Positions 41,081 through 52,308 of a DNA stretch of 63,832 nucleotides are shown in pieces. The position numbers and the translations under genes are program-made. Each line of letters opens with the position of its first letter. Position 1 is the stretch's first letter. The stretch comes from Pelargonium nanum (Eukaryota > Streptophyta > Magnoliopsida > Geraniales > Geraniaceae), in NCBI GenBank assembly GCA_036897485.1, contig JAYMTF010000049.1:1-63832 (forward strand), written 5' to 3'. The notes under the pieces are model-generated. The model saw only the letters and a program-made list of their open reading frames with translations, did no database searches and was not told the DNA's origin.

Positions 41081-44000
41081 AATTTATTAGTTTTCTTTAG
41101 TCAAGCAAGAATCCTAAGAATAAGACAGGACTCCTTTGATAAAAGCTTTCGGAAAAGATCTTAATACTTAGCTCATGGTAACATAAGACTCAATCTTGCC
41201 TATACCTAGGAAAACAACTCCTTAGAATCCGAAACCTTGGGAACACAGTAACACAAAAGCAACCTATACTTAACAGCTACTTTAACTTATCAAATTTCTG
41301 GCTCTTACTTGGAACAGCAATTGCTTCTACGAACCCCTAAAGGTTTTCCTTATATATAAAATAGAAAGTTGCACTTTTTTCAGGAGTCTATACAAGGGAA
41401 TTCGAGTCTTATTGTTTTTACAGCTATATCTTCCCTACTCTTTCAACTAAAAAGGGACGCAAAACCAGGACTTTCCCTAGGAGAAGTCACTCTTTTACTT
41501 GTTCAATTTTCATCTACGGTAAAATGAATAAACCCGTTTTTATTAATAGAAGGGAACTCCTTTTTGATCAAAAGTAGGAATCCCCTATATGTAAAATCAA
41601 TAAAACCCATTTTATTAAGGTTTTAAGGTGTAACGCCTTTCTTGAAGAAAGACCCTATTTCTTATAAATCCTTGTTAAAAAAAGGGTCACGAGTCACTTT
41701 TAGGATTCTGCCTCGACTGGAAATCCTCCAAATATACCCAGTTAGACTACTAATTTTATACGAATAAGGACTTTCTTTATATGCTATCTAATGGCTATAG
41801 ATGTTACAGAATAGATCTTTTTATAATATAAGTCAACTTGTTTGAGTAGTAAACCGGGCAAAAAGGCAACAGTAATAGGTGGGCTTTTGTGAAAAAATTA
41901 ATTTGCTGTTTTAACGATTACAAAAACTCCCAAACTACAAATAGAAATAGGAGCTAAAGAAGGTTCTTAAAGTAGGTTTAACTCGTTTATTTTACTTTTC
42001 ACACCAACCTTTTTCGAGTTCCCGTGTAACTTATAAAAAGTTGAATAAAGGTACGTTGTTATAAAAACCTCTGTTATAAATAAGATATACTAGTAAAAAG
42101 GGATCCTTCGGCTTTAGATTTTTGGTAATTATTATCCCTTTTGAAAGTTATGGGAGTTTTTACTATACTATAAGTCTTTTAGGAATGTGGTTTTCTAAAG
42201 TATTATTTTAGGAGTACCTCGTTTTAAGAGGCAATTCAGGTTCCTTGAAAGACAGATTTAGGTATTTAACTTTATAGAAGAGTATTCCTTATCTGTGCAG
42301 CTAGATTCTTTTTTCATCTTTACAAAAATGTATATCTGTTTTCTTTTCGACAATGTAATAAGAATTCAAAATCGCTTAAATAGAAAAAATCCAGGAAATA
42401 TCTATATTCCCCCCAAGATAGTATATGCTCTTATATCCGAAGAATAAGGACAAGAATTTATAACAGATCCTGAGGTAAGGCGGGGCAGCCCAAATAATAA
42501 TTTTGTAGGTTCGAGTGGTATTAGCAGTAGTAAAACTTTATAAGCGGCGCCCCCTTTATTACCCAATCAAGATCTTCCTTAATTTACACTAGACTAGAAG
42601 AAAAAGATTAGGGATTGTGTAAAATAATCCATAACATAATAATTTAAGTGCCTCTTTCTCTAATCTGTAAAATATTCCATTTCTAGCTGAAGTTACGGAA
42701 GTAAGTTCCTAATATAAAATAGGACTCCATAACATAGACATAGAAAGGAGTTTTGCGTTTGGTTATGCTTTTAAGATATTCAGATATGAGTTACCTAAGA
42801 GTAGATTATATAGTATTATATCTGCTCATTTCTATAAAAATATATAAATTTGAACTCTTGACTCTTAAAAATTTAAGTAAAAACTCTGGTATGAATAATA
42901 AACACATCATAACTATAAAAAGGCAGGGTTCCCAACCCTATTTATTAACTACTTTTTCGTATAGTGAGCTAGGTATGAAACCTTAAGTAAAAAAGGGGCT
43001 CCTTTTAGCTTAGGACCCCTTTTATCGGATTCAACAGGAGGATACCCTAAATTGCACTCTAGTTTGACGGATAAATAAGTAAATTAAAGCTGTTTTATAG
43101 ACAAAGAAACACAGATTTCACTACCTCTAAGTATAAAATCCTTATGTTAAGTTTAGGAATTTTTATACAAGTTTAGTTGACTAAAAGGACACTCTCTAGT
43201 TCTAGTTTTGTTATGTACTCCCTCTAGTATATCTTATTCGGGATAATTTAAATAATTTAAAAGTTCTGGGTTTCATGCCTTAACTAAGAGGAAATAAATA
43301 ATAACATTAGGAGTATATCGGCTAACGGCACGGGTTGAGGTTGGGTCTTAAAGACTTTACAGGAACTCAACAAACATAAGCATAAAACAGTAAACCAAAA
43401 CTTCACATGGACTAAGTGTTCAAACTTCTTTTACTCCAAATTTTTGAATAAACAACTGCAGAGCTCAGGCTAGACCTATACTTTAACTTTTAGGATAATG
43501 GAAAACTTTAAAAACTTAAGAATATCTGGAGCTTTATTTCCATATTCTCGAATCCAAAAATATGAGGTATTCTTTACACGGTTAGTGCTTTTCTATAGTC
43601 TAGAGCTATCAAAATTACGAGATGCCTAATATAATTCACTAAACTAAATTAGTTATCCGTAATCCTTACGGATTAGACTACCTCATTTGCATAACAAGGG
43701 AGCCTCCTAATAACGAAGGGAAGTTATCCTAGAAAACAAAAATATGGTGGAATTTGATGTACACTAAGATTTATTTCTGGAACAGAGAATACCTAGTCTA
43801 TAAGGGGCGCCGAGGCTATACTCTATAGTAATTAATTGTATCAGAACGGCTTCTCGGGTAGAAAAAAATAGTCAGAATATACTGCAAATAGTCCAAATAT
43901 CATAGTTTACGGTACGTCAATTTGCTGTAGGATATTCTATATCAAAGAAGCTTATATGGATTGACCTAACGGTTATTTACCTACATAAGGATCAGCTCTT

Positions 44001-45062
44001 ATTTCAACTTTCTGACAACTTCTATATTCTATATAGTATCATAGGATCACTATTTTTTAATTTTAGATTCTTAAGGTCCAATCACTAACTAAAAAAAGTT
44101 TAAACCCTATGAAAATCGAAGGGGGAACTAACCCCCTCTTTAAAACCCCTGTCTTTTACTGTGCTACATTGCCTTTGATGAAACATAGTATTTAGTTGTT
44201 TTTCTTCCTTGATTTTGTTCCTAAAAATCATAATGGGAATTCTTGTTGTCTGGTTTTGAATGTAGACTGACAGCTACTTTTAGACGACAATTTATGTTTT
44301 AAGGAGTCGCTGACCTTTGAGAGTAGTATGGTGTTACGAGGAGGATTTAGATTCGAGTTATAGATTGAAAAGGGATCCCCCCTGACACTGCAGCTAGACT
44401 TCTTGAGCGAAGAAAGTGCCTAATATCTAACTCCTCTTGAGGTTATATTATTTACAGCGAGTAGGAAACTTTATTTTTTTTGTTTAACGTCTTTAGGATT
44501 TGAATGAGGTTCCTTATTTAGTCGTAATCGGCTGCCTTTGAAAATTGCTCGTGAGTAAGTTAGCCCCAAGTTTTTGCCTGAACATATATATATACTATGC
44601 TGCAGATTTTATAAAGCCAATTAGGATAATCTATTTTTATCCCTTTCTACTTTACAAGTTTTAACTAGTGGCATTCTCTCGATATTCACAGTGTATATAA
44701 ATAGCTTACTATTATGAGATTCTTATATATATACATTTTTTAGCTAATACCCGACTACCAGTATATAGGGATCCCTTTTTACCGACTGAGTGCATCCGAA
44801 GAAGGTTAATGCCATATAGTATAGTTTAGTATTTGTTAACCTTACACAAATAACCAACAGGATTAACAGACTTAAATTAGCATTGTAAGCTGAGCGTCTA
44901 AAGAACCCTTTAGCTCCTTGCTCAGTAGTACTGAGAATCTCGAAAGTAATACATTCAATCAGAAAATTTGAATTTAATATAAGCTACAAGGCATCCATTT
45001 CTCATAAAAAAGCCACTTTGTTTGCACTTTCTATACTTGTGGTACGAAAACCTTAATCTTCT
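41081..45062. other. AT-rich spacer without recognisable genes
   Basis: No intact gene. A 77-codon frame from a TTG at 42,753 contains residues 32-60 that weakly recall the N-terminal part of ribosomal protein L2; I do not call it a gene. A T-arm-like fragment (GTAGGTTCGAGTGG) lies near 42,506. An inverted repeat is at 42,991-43,023. GGACTCC cores are at 41,128 and 42,722. Confidence 0.5.
42991..43023. repeat. Inverted repeat AAAAGGGG / CCCCTTTT
   Basis: AAAAGGGG at 42,991-42,998 is mirrored by CCCCTTTT at 43,016-43,023, with a 17-base loop that itself contains CTCCTTTTA. It is a clear case of the A-run, G-run, C-run, T-run architecture that recurs through the window. Confidence 0.6.
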
Positions 45063-45135
45063 ATCGAGAAGCCGATTTGAACCACTGACATACTTATTCA
45101 TATACGTGTGCTCTACCACCGGATTGGATTCTTGC
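45063..45135 (-). pseudogene. Decayed tRNA-Phe-type relic
   Basis: On the minus strand GGTGGTAGAGC is followed by 26 bases and GGTTCAAAT, the spacing of trnF-GAA. The block TGTCAGTGGTTC and a later CTTCT match the 3' half of plant mitochondrial trnF. The anticodon region reads ATATGAATAAG and forms no proper stem, and the acceptor strands do not pair. A Met-type origin has the same spacing but fits the T-arm less well. Confidence 0.4.
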
Positions 45136-45758
45136 TGTCATTAATTCAGCTAAGAAAGACATAAGATTTCGCGACATCCCTTGATTATTTATAAATACTT
45201 TTTTCTTTGCTTACAGTACCACGAGGATTACCAAATTTATATATCAACCTGTAGAGTGTTCCTCGCATATTCAGAGGATGCTAAGTGCTGAGTGTTTGAA
45301 CACTTTTGAAGGCTTTAACCCGGGATTGCCTATACGGGGCTCCTCTAATTATATTAGGAAAATTACCAAGATATAAGAGTACGAACTGAATGAGTTGCTC
45401 TAAACTAATCTAAAAAGGTACCCAGTTTATTAACATATTGTTTGGAATTCTATAACTGAATCTCACATGGGATACCAAATAATTACAGCTAACCGGAAGT
45501 CGTATAATATATCTGGTTTTTTTAGAGAATTCTTGCTCAAAAGAAAAGGAAAGCTGTTTCCTAATACCGCACCTATATTCCCGCTTGGTGGGGTCTAAAA
45601 GATATCTATAGAACATAGCAAGACCTGGTATCGAGCTGAATAGTTTTATAAATAAGAAAGATTATCAACCCGGTTCACAATTTGTATAGTAAAGCGTTTC
45701 CAATATTTGACTAGTTAAATAGTCCAGAGAGTGGGAGGATAGAATTCTGAGGTGGGGA

Positions 45759-45799
45759 ATGAGGGGAATAAGGATGTCTATTTAAGTTATTTCTTAACT
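45759..45799. repeat. Imperfect dispersed repeat, second copy
   Basis: ATGAGGGGAATAAGGA, then 14 bases, then ATTTCTTAACT, matches the sequence at 3471-3515 upstream of cox1. The surrounding 45,720-45,870 is less AT-rich and has the purine-rich texture of the cox1 flank. Confidence 0.5.
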
Positions 45800-47547
45800 A
45801 ACAAGCTTTCGAGAGGAATAAGTTGAAGAGTCTCTAGTTGGGTCTTTCAAGTTTTAGTATTCTATGGGTTAGGTATGAGACACAGTGGCATTGCACTACA
45901 TAAGTATTAAGTATCTGTAGAAGCACTTATGTTTTGAAGTATCATAGCGTCTCTTTATCGATATTAGTATAGGAGATTCTTTAATGAAAAATATTCCTAG
46001 CTCTGACCTTCCCCTTTGACGTATATGGCTCCTCTAGAGTTGTATGTGCGTTTAAAAGAGCTATAGCAGTAAAAACCACAAAAAAGTCCTTGCTCATTTG
46101 GGGCAAAACCTAGACTATAACTGTTTATCAAGGGATTGTGTTTGGAAAACTGGGTATAAGACTTTTATTGATGCAAGCCCTATCTCATTATACATAGTAC
46201 ATCAAAAAAACACTCAGAACAAGAAGAGAATCTCTATGAATTCATTTTAACTACATTTCAATGTTTTTAAGAAAGTATACGTACTCTAGAAAAAAAAGGA
46301 TGCTCACCAAAAGATTACTTGTAAACTCGTTATAGGGCATAAGTGCTTATCCATGCAAAACGGCGCTTGGGTTATTAGTAATTTTATGTAGAGAACTCGG
46401 TTAAAGTGATTCCAGAAAAAAGTCATTCGAGCTGCCCCTTGTATTCCTTGCAAAAGAAGATCCTTAGCTGAGTAATTGCGGACTGGTTCTGGATAAGATA
46501 TTATGTAAACTCCAGTATGAAGCTTTTTGAGTAGGGTTGTTTCAATGGGTCTTACTTGAAATGTTTGGCCTTGTCTTAATAGGAGTGATATAAAGTGGTT
46601 TTTTTGCAAGGAGTATAAGCCAGCAGTACTAAAGAAACTCTATTTTATAATAGAAGGAAATCACAAAGGCTTTTGAATCGAACAAACCAGGAATAAAGTT
46701 TTTCAGGCAAATACATATTTACAAGTTACTTTGTTTTGTAACGAAGGCCTACCGAGGTGGATCGCTTTAGATTAACTTTTTGTAGAGCACCTTTTCTGAA
46801 GGGAGAATTTTCGTAATAGGGCAGTATTGTTGGAATAGAAAGTGAAAAAAGAAGCCTTTCTATTAACTTACAGGGTTTCAATAGTAGAGTGCCTTGCAAT
46901 AAAAATCTAATAGAGAGAGCTTTTGTTTTATATAAAGAAGGAGCCGAAGCTAAGCTGTAAAATAGGTATACCATACGGTATTCACTTATCCCTGCTTAGG
47001 GGAAATCTACTTGGGTATTCTAGGACAGCCTCCTCTTAAGTATCTTTCTCATACACTTTCTTTGTTACCTTACCTAACTCCGATAAAGCAAAAAAATATA
47101 TAAGTAATAATATATTAAGTCCACTTCTCTTGTATAGTAGGTTTGGATATGGTATCTTTCTACAACTAAACAAGTAAGTTTAAATTCACGGAAGAGATAA
47201 AAAAGACTGTTCGGTTCTTGGATAATAAGACCGAAAGGAGGGCCACAAGCAATACAGTTAAGAATACCGCGGATACTTAGGGACAAAGAAGGGTTAATAA
47301 AATAGCTGGGGTAGAAGTGTTGTGTATAAAACCCTACCTCTAGTTAGAGCTCTACTTATTATAATATTAGAGATATATACTACTTTAGCAGGCCTAGGAT
47401 CCTTTACTATTTCACGAGAAAGTCAAGCAATAACTAGTATGAAATTTAGATAAAGACTCTTTTGTAAGCGATTCTTATGCCGAAAACCTATCAACTTTGT
47501 CCGCTCACTATTTAGATTGTAAAAACCCGATTTGAACCGTTCCATTC

Positions 47548-47603
47548 TGGAGTATAGCTAAGTGGTTAAAGCACTGATTCGTGGAATCGACATGTAAAGG
47601 TTT
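47548..47603 (+). pseudogene. Truncated tRNA relic of Gln/His type
   Basis: TGGAGTATAGCTAAGTGGTTAA matches the start of plant mitochondrial trnQ with one substitution and one insertion. The anticodon arm differs: CTGAT, loop TCGTGGA, ATCGA gives anticodon GTG (His), but the base before the anticodon is C instead of the near-universal T. The T-arm is replaced by a T run after AAAGG, so the gene is broken. It is either a mutated trnQ or a Gln/His-type mosaic. Confidence 0.45.
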
Positions 47604-48710
47604 TTTTAGAAGTAGTGAATTACTGTGTTGAATGTTGTATAATATAAATCTCCACCTTTCCGATAACTAAATTCTATATAATTCAGAAATCAGACTACTA
47701 ACTACTAGAAGTAACCAATTAACACAGGGGTAGGCTAGTAGTATACCTTTAGAGAGTCCAGGAATGAGTACAGTACTTAATTTGGCTTTTAACTGGTAAT
47801 TTTATAACTAAGGGGGTTCCTACAACAAGTATAGTATACAAATGCTTTGTACAGTATCCATTAGGCAGGGACCTACAAATTCAAAAAGGATCGTCTTATA
47901 CTTTTTGGGGCACTTTTTCGCATAAGGAGCACCCCCTTATTAGATAGCAGTGGAAAAAATGTGATATCTACAAGTACATGCTTGAGCTGGAATATTGAGT
48001 TTTTAGACTTTTTTTGTAACTTTATTGAATTACTTAATTGTTAGTGGTTTGAATTAAGGCATTCATATGAGAGGCTACTTAATGGTTATTTCTTTCATTC
48101 TTTCAAGGTATGCCCCTACAACAATTAGTATGCTCTCTGTGACTATTAACAAAAACTTATTATATGGCTCCAGTGTCAAATTTGAACACAAGTTCTAGAT
48201 GGGAGAAAACCTCATATATCGGGATACCCATTTTATAACTACTCTTTACTCAACGAAAATTTTAGTATACGATCTCAATTTCCGAAAACATTAGGTATAG
48301 TAAGCAGCAGTAAGCACTTATTAGACAGGGACTTGCCTTTCATTTTAAGCTACAAGACAATCGAGTTTACAAAAGCTTAAAGATAAAGTTTTCGGTACCT
48401 TTTGTAAAGGAAGCTATACTTAATCGTACTGGGAAGAATAAGGTATCCTAGTTAACAGCAACGTAACATAAATTGGGGTAAAAGTTTCAAAGGTTTTGTC
48501 CCATATCTGGATACCTGGTAAAGGGCGTGTAAGATTTTTTCTATATAAAGGTATCGTACTTAGTTAGTAAACCTTAAATTAATAGAGAGTTCCCGGGCGA
48601 TAAGACTCCATTATTTCCTTACTTAGTTATTAAGAATTTTCAAAAGGAGGTGTACGATTGGTTATAATACCCTTGTACATAAAGAGAGGGATACCTTAGG
48701 GTTAGGAAGC

Positions 48711-48748
48711 ATAAATATAAATAGTACAAATAAATATAAGTAGTACAT
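48711..48748. repeat. Imperfect tandem duplication of 19 bp
   Basis: ATAAATATAAATAGTACAA is followed directly by ATAAATATAAGTAGTACAT, with 17 of 19 bases identical. Function unknown; likely slippage. Confidence 0.6.
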
Positions 48749-51700
48749 TTGATACTGACTCATAAAACAAAGTAAGTGCATTTAGGAGACCTTTTTTGAG
48801 ACATCCAATATTCCTGTGTATTATTATACGTCAAGTTCCCCTTTTAGTGGTAGTAAATTCAAAAAATAAATAATATATACTTCAAAATATATTGAAAAGT
48901 AGCTAATAAGTAGTTATAGGCACTCTTCGGTAGTACTCTATTCAGGCCGGTTGGATTTTAACTAAGCAAAATACTAAGAAAGGTTTTTATCCTTTAGTAA
49001 TTCTATAAGGGCAAAGGTAAATTTCCCAACCCAAACTGGGTTACTATAAACATTTTATTAATAGCAAAACTTGAGACTTCCTTACAAGATAGGGCAAACT
49101 AAAAAACGATAGTACCGTGCCTTGAAAGTACGCATATTTTAAACAAAAGCAGATAGGAGTACGGACATCATCTCTAATAAGCTAGCAAACTCTTACAGGG
49201 GGTATACGTACTTAAGTAGTACCTTGTAGCTAAGACCTGTAATTATTAAAAAGCCTTTGCAGGATATCTAGGAAGTTCTTGCTTCAAATCAGTTAGGAAG
49301 GACCCTACATTAATTTTAATAGACATTTACAACATTAGAGTTTTATATTCTTTCTTTTCTACTAAGACTAAGTACACGGCCGGGTCATTTAAAGCAGTCA
49401 AAACCCAGAAATCTTCCCTTAAGTTTTAAGAATGAAAGTATAAAGGATTCCTCGGGCATGAACCTCACTTTGGGTGAGGGAAGTTACAATTAATAACCGC
49501 CGTTATTTTTTAACAGGATTCTCAAGTAAAATCCTTAAGTCGAAGTAAAAGCGCTTTCTTATTATCCGGAAAGAGTTATTGCCGTAATAAAGTCAAGAAT
49601 TTCCTAGTCCTGGATAAGGGCTTTCTTAGCATTTTTTGATTACAGTATTTTTTATTTTATGGTAAAAAGAAAATTATACAACATCTTATCAGTTAATGTT
49701 GTAGTCAGTAAACTCGGCGTAATGCATTGAATACGCATCCCTCACTATTTATAGAAGTTTTTCATGAGTCATCGAACGAACGCCAACCATTAAAATCTGG
49801 TTTTTTAACTTGTTATTAACAGATGGATTTTAAAGATTTCCGAGCGTAAGAGTTAGAATTGTGTTGGATAAACCTTACTTTTTCTAGTTATTATAAGTTA
49901 ATACGAAGTCATTGACAAAGTACGTTCCTTGTTTTTAACCTACGATATATTTCTTTTTTTTATAACTTTTATATAGCATATCTTCCCCATTTCTTTGTAT
50001 TTACTGGAACTTACTCAAACCATAACTAACTCTTATTTTGTACCGTCATCAGCACGCGCTTATATGCTTGTTCTCTTTACTTAATATCATACTACTAGCT
50101 CGAGGTTTACTTTGTTACTTTAGAAATGACTAAGGAGTCTCTAGCTCTTAACTTGTTAAGAAAGAACACACGAGCTTGGAATTTAAAATAAGGTATCAAA
50201 GGACTCGAACAAAGGCGCTCGGACTAGACACCTCTTTATCTTATGTCCTTTTTTATATACTGACCTTGAGCCAGTACACATTTATTAAATCTTTTTAATA
50301 TGGGGTTAGTTTACAACCAAAGCGGATCTTATCCAATTTTTGTACGCTTCCTCTTTCTATTTGTAATTTATACGGAGTTTTCCCCCTAATCTACCTTTCC
50401 ATTTATTCTAAAGTAAATAAAAACGAAATTATAGTTATAGGTAATGTGCATGCTGACTTGTGGAAATGCTGCAAACTTATAAGATATATGATTCGAATGC
50501 TTTCTCTAATTAAGGTGTGTAATGCATAGCTATAAAGACTCCGGCAATAACAAAATAAAAACTAAGTAAATACTTATAAATGTTCAGTACGAGGACGTTT
50601 TGAACCGGCGGCTCTTGTTCGAAAGTAAAGTAACTTATGAGAAATTTCATGAAAACCTGCTCGCTTCCATTTATAGTCTTCCTCCATTAGGAAGAGCAAG
50701 CTTATATTTCTTTCTGAGATGTTTCTGGTAAGATCCTAGTTAGGGATTCGTTTAAGGAATCTATTATGAATAAAATAGTGCTAAAAAAGATAAAAGGACT
50801 CCTCCTAGCTTAGCTGGAAATAAGCTTCTCTTAACTTTTACGTTAGTAACGTACCCTTGCCTTGAATATTTTATTAGAACTATCCTTAAAGGGTTATGGT
50901 TTAAGTCCCTGTGAAGAGTAACATTATAAACGGATTAAGTTAGTGAGAGATAATCCGGTAAATTCCATTGAATGCCTATTTCGAATAATAAAGTTCAGTC
51001 GAGTAATATATTAATTGGGAATTATTACTTTAGAAAAAGACTTCCTATTTGACCTAGGATATCCGGGTAGAAAAAGGGCATATACACCCATTTCTATAGG
51101 ATGCAGCCTTCTACCTTTAAACACCAAAAGCCCCGTTACACTCTTATCGTACTTTAGGAGTCGCAATCTTGTCTTTAGTTCGGTGATATTGCATTGCTGG
51201 AATTCCTTGGAAATTCTCGGGGGGTAGTGCACCTCTTTCGTTAATATTTGGAAAATAAGAAAGAAAAGATGCTAAACCCTTAATGACAAAAATTAAGGAT
51301 AAGTAGCTGATATTAATTCCTGGGGAATTCATTAAGTTACTCTATATTAAGCTAAATTTACTCTAATTTTAAACCGGCTCGATTTACTTAGGATCAAACT
51401 AGGGGGTTTCCTAGTATTGAGTACTTAATCTTATTTTCTTTTTATGTGCAAGTACCCAAAATGAATAAGGATTTAGCACAAAACTAGATTTTAGTACAAT
51501 TAAAGCTGCTTTTTAAAAACCATTCAAAGGAGCCCCCATTTGTGCTCCGCTATTTTCACGGTGTACCGGGTACTCCTAGTGCATAAGGTATTCCCTGGAC
51601 GAGGGCTCTTAATAAGGAGCACAACAGGGTAACCAGCCGTTGCTTACGCTACTTTAGATTCTAAATTAAACTAAAAAGGGAAATATCTTAGTTACTGAAT

Positions 51701-52050
51701 CCGTCTACCGTCATCAGCCGCGGAATAAAAGATATATACTTTGAATTTGAAACAAAAGGTTTCATTCCCTAAGAACTTTTGACTCTTAGGTATATTCTCA
51801 ACAATTATTAGAGCTATTAAAGAGATAGCCTTTTCTTTAAGTGGTTCACATTTCCCCATTTTCAGGCATGTAAACAAGCGACCAGTACCCCTAAAAGGCT
51901 CCCTTTTACGGACTTGAAATTCCTGGTTTAATGCATACTTTTTTAAAGGAGTACTAATTAGAGAATTGTCTTTTTCTAGAGTAGGTAGGAAATCTTTACT
52001 AAACTAACCTCGAAAAAAAAGGATTGGCATGACGTCGAATACATACATCT

Positions 52051-52081
52051 AAAATGGTAGGTTCGAATCTTGTTACCCCAG
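52051..52081 (+). pseudogene. 3' half of a tRNA, Lys-type
   Basis: AATGGTAGGTTCGAATCTTGTTACCCCA has the form of a T-arm plus acceptor 3' strand and resembles the 3' ends of the relics at 4543 and 41,008. No matching 5' half lies upstream. It is about 150 bases before the trnD relic. Confidence 0.35.
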
Positions 52082-52233
52082 TTTTCTTAGACTCGATTCC
52101 AACTATTATTGGAAAGCTATTATCTGCAGTCTAGTTTAAGTCCAAGACCCCTTATACTTTTTAATACTCTCAGAAAATCTTAGACCTTATTCCACATACT
52201 TGAGGTTATCCCTATCAAACTAAAACTCTGTCA

Positions 52234-52308
52234 GGAATTTATAGTTCAATTGGTTAAAGCACCGCCCTGACAAGATAGAAGTTGTGGGTTCGAGTCGTGT
52301 AAGTCCCG
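52234..52308 (+). pseudogene. Decayed plastid-type tRNA-Asp
   Basis: The sequence follows plastid-derived trnD-GUC almost end to end: TATAGTTCAATTGGTTAAAGCACCGCCCTG, then GTGGGTTCGAGT, ending AAGTCCCG. The acceptor GGAATTT/AAGTCCC keeps six of seven pairs if a T-G pair is counted. The anticodon has changed from GTC to GAC, which would read valine. The 3' anticodon strand GATAG no longer pairs with CCGCC, and the T stem is weak with one mismatch. Many plant mitochondria use a plastid-derived trnD; this copy is broken. Confidence 0.7.

Larger units (their letters stand above)
45136..52233. other. AT-rich spacer without recognisable genes
   Basis: No gene I can name. On the minus strand, frames of 101, 82 and 70 codons lie close together at 46,304-47,286, and opposed frames of 70-73 codons overlap at 51,011-51,232; none has a known motif. 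T-arm-like fragments are near 50,202 and 50,602 on the minus strand. The repeat pair with the cox1 flank is at 45,759-45,799. Confidence 0.45.

Noticed and set aside
46304..47286. Three minus-strand frames of 101, 82 and 70 codons close together
   Set aside because: The longest starts at TTG, none has a recognisable motif, and frames of this length are expected by chance at this AT content. Worth reconsidering only if transcripts or conservation appear.
51011..51332. Overlapping frames on both strands around 51.1 kb
   Set aside because: Frames open on opposite strands at one place usually reflect a local lack of stop words rather than coding; no motif seen.
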